From Bacillota bacterium (lineage in GTDB: Bacteria; Bacillota; Clostridia; Lachnospirales; Cellulosilyticaceae), in assembly GCA_023412455.1 (NCBI GenBank), contig JAEYNQ010000057.1, positions 1 through 28,052 on the forward strand: DNA of 28,052 nt, in the 5' to 3' direction. How positions within the stretch are numbered: the first letter of the stretch is position 1; every line of letters begins with the position of its first letter. The translations under genes were made by a program, and so were the position numbers. Under the pieces are notes generated by a model. The model saw nothing but the letters and a program-made list of their open reading frames with translations. It was not told the origin of the DNA and searched no databases. This document shows positions 24,521 through 28,052 of the stretch, in pieces.

Positions 24521-25201
24521 CTATTCAATCAATGCTACTACTTTACTATAGATTTCTTCATGAATCTCTTCAATAGATCTTAATTTCCCTTCTTGGGTAC
24601 ATCTGATTTTCTGCCAACTATATTTATTGGCTACTTCTAATGCATTATTATAAGACTGTGTTAAATACTCTATATTGCTTTCATGAATATCCTTTTTCTT
24701 ATCCCCAGTAAATTTATTCTCCCTATCCCTCATTAATTCTATACTAAAATCTATGGGTACATCTAAGAACATAACGCCATCTGGTACTGGTAACTTATAT
24801 ATTTCAAATTCATACTGCCATAACCACTCTAGAAATTTTTGGCGTTCTAAAGCATCCTGTATTTTACATGCTTGATGAACCATATTAGATGTTGTATACC
24901 TGTCAGCTAATATAATCCCACCCATTTTATAGAATTCTTCCCATTCTGTTTTATAAGAAGCATAGCGATCTGCTGCAAAAAAGGTGGATGCCACATAAGC
25001 ATCTACATCCTCAGCATTTTTCCCAAATTCTCCATTTAAATACATCTTAACTAATGCTGAAGATTCAGATGCATAATTGGGATATTCTACTTTTCGTACT
25101 TTATATCCTTCTTGTACTAAGCGTTTATATAACTTTTTTGTCTGAGTAGCCTTACCACTTGCATCAGAACCACTCTCTATTGTAATAAGCTTTCCTATCA
25201 T
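24521..25201 (-). CDS. tmk: thymidylate kinase family protein
   Basis: The protein (226 residues from the chosen start) is a dTMP-kinase-family P-loop kinase, phosphorylating dTMP to dTDP for DNA synthesis. The P-loop reads GSDASGKATQ (11-20), with Ala18 where Thr/Ser is usual. The DRYTTSNMVHQ motif and FLDVPIDFSIELMRDR are present. A longer frame starts at 25213, but its ATG contains the GGAGG that serves the ATG at 25201 with 6-base spacing, so 25201 is the likely start. It lies upstream of yaaR-holB, as in Bacillus. The sequence looks like a clostridial variant of Tmk. Confidence 0.88.
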   Translation of the reverse strand: MIGKLITIESGSDASGKATQTKKLYKRLVQEGYKVRKVEYPNYASESSALVKMYLNGEFGKNAEDVDAYVASTFFAADRYASYKTEWEEFYKMGGIILADRYTTSNMVHQACKIQDALERQKFLEWLWQYEFEIYKLPVPDGVMFLDVPIDFSIELMRDRENKFTGDKKKDIHESNIEYLTQSYNNALEVANKYSWQKIRCTQEGKLRSIEEIHEEIYSKVVALIE

Positions 25202-25350
25202 TAGCGCCTCCATTGTTATTAATTATAGTCTTCCTAATATATTTAACACCCTTTATTGATATATTATCTTATCTGTATATCCTCTACTAATACTTCTACT
25301 TGTATGGTTCCATTTTCCCTTTTTATAATTTGTAACTTATTAAGAGTAGA

Positions 25351-25989
25351 CTAATCATCTGCTAAAGTCGTCATTAAAATAATATATGTATTTAATGCTG
25401 CTTCAACAATTATATTATAAACCCTAACTAACCATTTGGCTAATTCATATCCATCTATAGGGGCTTCCTTTGTAGAAATAATGATTTTACACCTATCATA
25501 GCTTCCACCTGGAAAATCTATCAACTTAAGGTGTTGAAGCTGCTTCAATGTTTCTCTCATTTCCATCAGTATCTTAGTATAGCTGTGTGTAATATATCCT
25601 CTATTCTCTAAAATATATCCTCTCATATAATTCATAATTCCCATCATCATATAAGATGGGCTAGTTTGAACCATTCAAAGTGTCCTTATGACTTTCCTAT
25701 ATTCTATCCTTTGTAAACAAATATGCAATAAAGCACTTTGAGTTAATGAAGGTAAAGTTTTATGCAAGCTATTAATGACTATATCTGCACCTAATTTTAC
25801 ACTACTTATAGCAAATTGATTTCCTAATATAAAAGGTGCTCCATAAAAATCTGCCATAGATGTACTAGCTTCTTTAATAATTCCTTCAGCTTCATATAAA
25901 TTATCTAAGCCATCAACTTCTGTGTTGTCTAAAAGACTCCAATTAATTTTACTAAGAGCTATAGCCCTTCCAAATTTATGGTCTGGCAT
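25351..25989 (-). pseudogene. decayed Orn/Lys/Arg decarboxylase (yaaO-like)
   Basis: One reading frame of about 212 codons carries scattered pieces of a roughly 480-residue PLP-dependent decarboxylase. First is an altered MPDHK (normally PGHK) preceded in frame by Phe-His, then DNTEVDGLDNLYEAEGIIKEA. Next comes an abrupt jump to GADIVINSLHKTLPSLTQSA with the PLP-binding Lys, then VQTSPSYMMM and IDGYELAKW. About 150 residues between the first and second part are missing in frame. A TGA at 25675-25677 interrupts, and the C-terminal half is gone. YaaO sits upstream of tmk in Bacillus, so this is probably the decayed original gene. Confidence 0.88.
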
Positions 25990-26143
25990 ATGAAATACTA
26001 TTTTTCATCACTATATTTTATCAACCTATTATATAATAACGTATTCACTTATTACCCCTCTTAATTATTCTAAAATTTGTTCTTACTTCAGTTTACATGA
26101 ATTCTTAAGGTTATTCAAATAAAATACTCTTAAGACTAAAAAA

Positions 26144-26206
26144 GCCTAGTATTATAATGATATAAAATGTTACTTACAACACCCTTTATCATTATAAATA
26201 CTAAGC
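26144..26206 (-). terminator. terminator after the 104-residue protein gene
   Basis: An 18-bp imperfect inverted repeat (26144-26161 with 26188-26206, one mismatch and one bulge, core TAGTATT.ATAATGAT) is followed on the minus strand by TTTTTT (26138-26143). It lies 16 bases after the stop codon. Confidence 0.75.
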
Positions 26207-26222
26207 CACTTATATCTTTATA

Positions 26223-26537
26223 TTACTCTTCTATAGATGCTAATATAATATCTTTAGCCTTATCATAAAAATCGTCCACTAAATGCTGACTATTAAATCG
26301 CTGATAATCACATAGCCTATTAAATTCCATATCTAATATTTCTCTACTCTCTTCAAATATGCCTTGATCAATACATTGGATACTATATTGCTTAATGATA
26401 TCTCTATATCTCTCAGGATCCCTCTTAAAAGCACTTTTATCTATACCTTTAGTATCTAAAAATTGAGTTGCTCTCTCTAACTCCTTAGCTTTATTATAGG
26501 CTCTTTTAAGTACATTATAATCTAAATTTTGAATCAT
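26223..26537 (-). CDS. hypothetical protein, 104 residues
   Basis: I do not recognise this protein. It is charged and mostly helical, with no signal peptide, membrane span or known motif. The start MIQNLDYNVLKRAYNKAKEL has an AAGGGGG ribosome-binding site 8 bases before the ATG. The middle reads DKSAFKRDPERYRDIIKQ and the end DDFYDKAKDIILASIEE. Its own terminator follows. It lies downstream of greA on the same strand, with 117 bases between, so cotranscription is possible. Confidence 0.68.
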   Translation of the reverse strand: MIQNLDYNVLKRAYNKAKELERATQFLDTKGIDKSAFKRDPERYRDIIKQYSIQCIDQGIFEESREILDMEFNRLCDYQRFNSQHLVDDFYDKAKDIILASIEE

Positions 26538-26654
26538 ATAATATCCCCCTTATAAACTTAGTTTATTATATTCTAAATATTAGGACATTATACGTTTAAT
26601 AATTCTTTTTTGCTTACTAATGCAAAGTATACCACCTATTAATATTATCTCATA

Positions 26655-27131
26655 CTAGTGCTTATCTTTTATAAATATATTGTTTATCCTTACAGTGTAT
26701 TCTCCATCAGGTGAAGTTATTTTTACTTCATCTCCTATTTTCTTCTTATAAATTTCTTTACCTAAAGGGGATTCTATACTTATTTTATTATTAAGAGCAT
26801 CTGTTTCCATAGTAGTTACAATGTTATAATTTACCTCAAAATCATCTTCTATAAAATATATAGTAACAGTTTTTCCTAGCCCAACTTCTTCTTTAGTGGT
26901 ATCATCTGTTATAATAGTAGCTGTTTTTATCATTCGCTCTAAATACTTAATACGTCCCTCATTCCGTCCTCTTTCTCTCTTAGCTGCCTTATATTCATAG
27001 TTTTCACTCAAGTCCCCATGAGCCCTTGCCTCTTTTACTTCTTCATTACGTTGTTTACGTACAACTACCTTACGATATTCTATTTCATCTTTCATCTTTT
27101 TTATATCTTGTTCTGTAAGAAAATTATTCAC
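26655..27131 (-). CDS. greA: transcription elongation factor GreA
   Basis: The 158-residue factor rescues backtracked RNA polymerase by stimulating transcript cleavage. The N-terminal coiled coil (about 5-75) carries ARAHGDLSENYEYKAAKRER, with the acidic tip residues that enter the polymerase secondary channel. The C-terminal FKBP-like domain includes ESPLGKEIYKKKIGDEVKI. The start is GTG at 27131, behind GGAGAG. A minus-strand TATAAT (27188-27193) about 57 bases upstream may be its -10 box, although no good -35 is visible. The tRNA cluster upstream ends in a terminator, so greA is expected to have its own promoter. Confidence 0.96.
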   Translation of the reverse strand: MNNFLTEQDIKKMKDEIEYRKVVVRKQRNEEVKEARAHGDLSENYEYKAAKRERGRNEGRIKYLERMIKTATIITDDTTKEEVGLGKTVTIYFIEDDFEVNYNIVTTMETDALNNKISIESPLGKEIYKKKIGDEVKITSPDGEYTVRINNIFIKDKH

Positions 27132-27187
27132 TCTTAATCTCTCCTACTCTTCTACTTATTGTTATTAATTATCCTCTTACTACTTTA

Positions 27188-27193
27188 ATTATA
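27188..27193 (-). promoter_or_regulatory. candidate -10 box for greA
   Basis: A minus-strand TATAAT lies about 57 bases before the greA GTG and just after the tRNA-cluster terminator. The sequence 17 bases upstream (TAGATA) is a poor -35 match. Confidence 0.4.
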
Positions 27194-27231
27194 AACTTCT
27201 ACTCTTATCTTATCTAGCTCATAGTCATTTA

Positions 27232-27277
27232 AAAAAGTCCCCTATCTAATGTTTTTACATTAAATAGGGGACTTTTT
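27232..27277 (-). terminator. terminator of the tRNA cluster
   Basis: Outer 14-bp arms (27232-27245 and 27264-27277, core AGTCCCCTAT/ATAGGGGACT) are continued by inner 6-bp arms TAATGT/ACATTA (27247-27252 and 27257-27262), around a TTTT loop. A T run ends the minus-strand side. It starts 4 bases after tRNA-Lys. Confidence 0.92.
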
Positions 27278-27281
27278 GTTA

Positions 27282-27354
27282 TGAGCCACCCGGGAATCGA
27301 ACCCGGGACAACTTGATTAAAAGTCAAGTGCTCTACCGACTGAGCTAGTGACCC
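27282..27354 (-). tRNA. tRNA-Lys (TTT)
   Basis: A 73-base cloverleaf with acceptor GGGTCAC/GTGGCTC (one G-U), anticodon arm CTTGA-CTTTTAA-TCAAG with anticodon TTT, and T loop TTCGATT. The discriminator is A and CCA is not encoded. It is the last gene of the leftward tRNA cluster. Confidence 0.96.
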
Positions 27355-27362
27355 ATGCAAAA

Positions 27363-27435
<73 letters not shown>

Positions 27436-27440
27436 ATAAA

Positions 27441-27517
<77 letters not shown>

Positions 27518-27528
27518 ATATAGGTTTA

Positions 27529-27609
27529 TGGAGGGAGAAGGATTCGAACCTTCGAAGCTATCGCAACAGATTTACAGTCTGCCCCCTTTGGCCGCTCGGG
27601 AATCCCTCC
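27529..27609 (-). tRNA. tRNA-Tyr (GTA)
   Basis: An 81-base type II tRNA with acceptor GGAGGGA/TCCCTCC, anticodon GTA (CAGACTGTAAATCTG) and a long variable arm. Discriminator A; no encoded CCA. Confidence 0.95.
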
Positions 27610-27636
27610 ATATGATACAAAATATTCATTTTGTAA

Positions 27637-27709
<73 letters not shown>

Positions 27710-27819
27710 GTATTCATTTGTTTTTTAGTTACTTGACGACATAAGCTTTAGGCTAGTGTAGTCTTCTGTACGTGGGCACCAATTGTCAGACCCTTTAATA
27801 CCTTTGGTATCTGCATTAG

Positions 27820-27851
27820 AATTGAGCCACGTCGGCGTATTCATTTGTTTT
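27820..27851 (-). repeat. direct repeat, orphan tRNA-Thr 5' fragment in spacer
   Basis: A second exact copy of the 32-base repeat, offset by 127 bases. After the 17 tRNA bases the sequence diverges (CTAATGCAGATACC), so no complete tRNA follows. A third, weaker likeness, GCCGATGTGGTCAAATG, lies on the minus strand near 27856-27873. Confidence 0.9.
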
Positions 27852-27930
27852 CTAAGCATTTGACCACATCGGCTTTGCGTAGTTGCTATGAATCACCCTA
27901 TTCTATAAAGAATACGCTATTTTAGAAATA

Positions 27931-28014
27931 TGCCCGAGACCGGAATCGAACCGGTACGAGGGTTAGCTCGCAGGATTTTAAGTCCTGTGCGTCTGCCAGT
28001 TCCGCCACTCGGGC
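27931..28014 (-). tRNA. tRNA-Leu (TAA)
   Basis: An 84-base type II tRNA with acceptor GCCCGAG/CTCGGGC, anticodon arm CAGGA-CTTAAAA-TCCTG giving anticodon TAA, and a long variable arm (CGAGCTAACCCTCG region). Discriminator A; no encoded CCA. Confidence 0.95.
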
Positions 28015-28021
28015 ACATTAA

Positions 28022-28052
28022 TGGTCGCTATAGGGCTCGAACCTATGACCCC
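28022..28052 (-). tRNA. partial tRNA, identity not determinable
   Basis: The 3' end of another tRNA: T arm ATAGG-TTCGAGC-CCTAT, acceptor 3' strand AGCGACC and discriminator A. The implied 5' strand is GGTCGCT. The anticodon lies beyond the right edge, so the amino acid cannot be read. Confidence 0.85.

Noticed and set aside
27725..27844. Minus-strand 39-codon frame in the tRNA Leu-Thr spacer
   Set aside because: It starts inside the duplicated tRNA fragment, has no ribosome-binding site and matches nothing I recognise.

Overview
This is a low-G+C Firmicute chromosome segment of class Clostridia. The whole gene set resembles Lachnospirales, and a Cellulosilyticum-like host is my best guess. 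That guess comes from remembered protein resemblance and was not checked by a search. Supporting signs are a yaaR-holB-ricT-trmN6-rsmI block, a K+-dependent membrane pyrophosphatase, YesM/YesN sensor pairs and strong AGGAGG ribosome-binding sites. Most tRNA genes lack an encoded CCA.

Layout. At the left edge, 1-105 is the 5' end of a 16S rRNA gene reading out of the window, with a good sigma-A promoter at 291-319. Next, all on the minus strand, come a YtfQ-like sugar-binding lipoprotein, a YesN-type AraC response regulator and a YesM-type histidine kinase (538-4813). They form an isolated trio with no permease or ATPase. A second minus-strand operon (5189-10007) encodes an acidic-repeat membrane protein, a DUF4097-like adhesin-fold protein, a VanS-like kinase and a VanR-like regulator, with a TTAAG repeat array upstream. 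Then follow hppA (10243-12342), a pentapeptide-repeat protein and an endonuclease/exonuclease/phosphatase-family enzyme.

From 14439 to 19944 the coding strand switches to plus: an unrecognised 97-residue protein, a chemoreceptor whose ribosome-binding site lies inside a long hairpin, an unrecognised 140-residue protein, a UBA-DUF4342 protein and an OmpR/ArlS-type two-component pair with two tandem extended -10 elements. A bidirectional terminator at 20110-20198 separates this from the minus-strand housekeeping block: rsmI, trmN6, ricT, holB, yaaR and tmk (20204-25201). A decayed Orn/Lys/Arg decarboxylase (yaaO-like) pseudogene lies upstream of tmk, followed by a small unknown gene and greA.

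The right end (27282-28052) is a leftward tRNA cluster, in transcription order: an unidentified partial tRNA, Leu(TAA), Thr(TGT), Tyr(GTA), fMet(CAT), Phe(GAA), Lys(TTT), then a strong terminator. The spacer between Leu and Thr carries a partial duplication of the tRNA-Thr 5' end.

Three two-component systems, a chemoreceptor and the pyrophosphatase give the left two thirds a sensing and envelope character. The right third is translation, replication and DNA housekeeping. The most system-like candidates are the orphan binding-protein/kinase/regulator trio and the envelope operon with its repeat-rich proteins and putative autoregulatory operator. I saw no insertion sequence, phage, CRISPR array or toxin-antitoxin locus.
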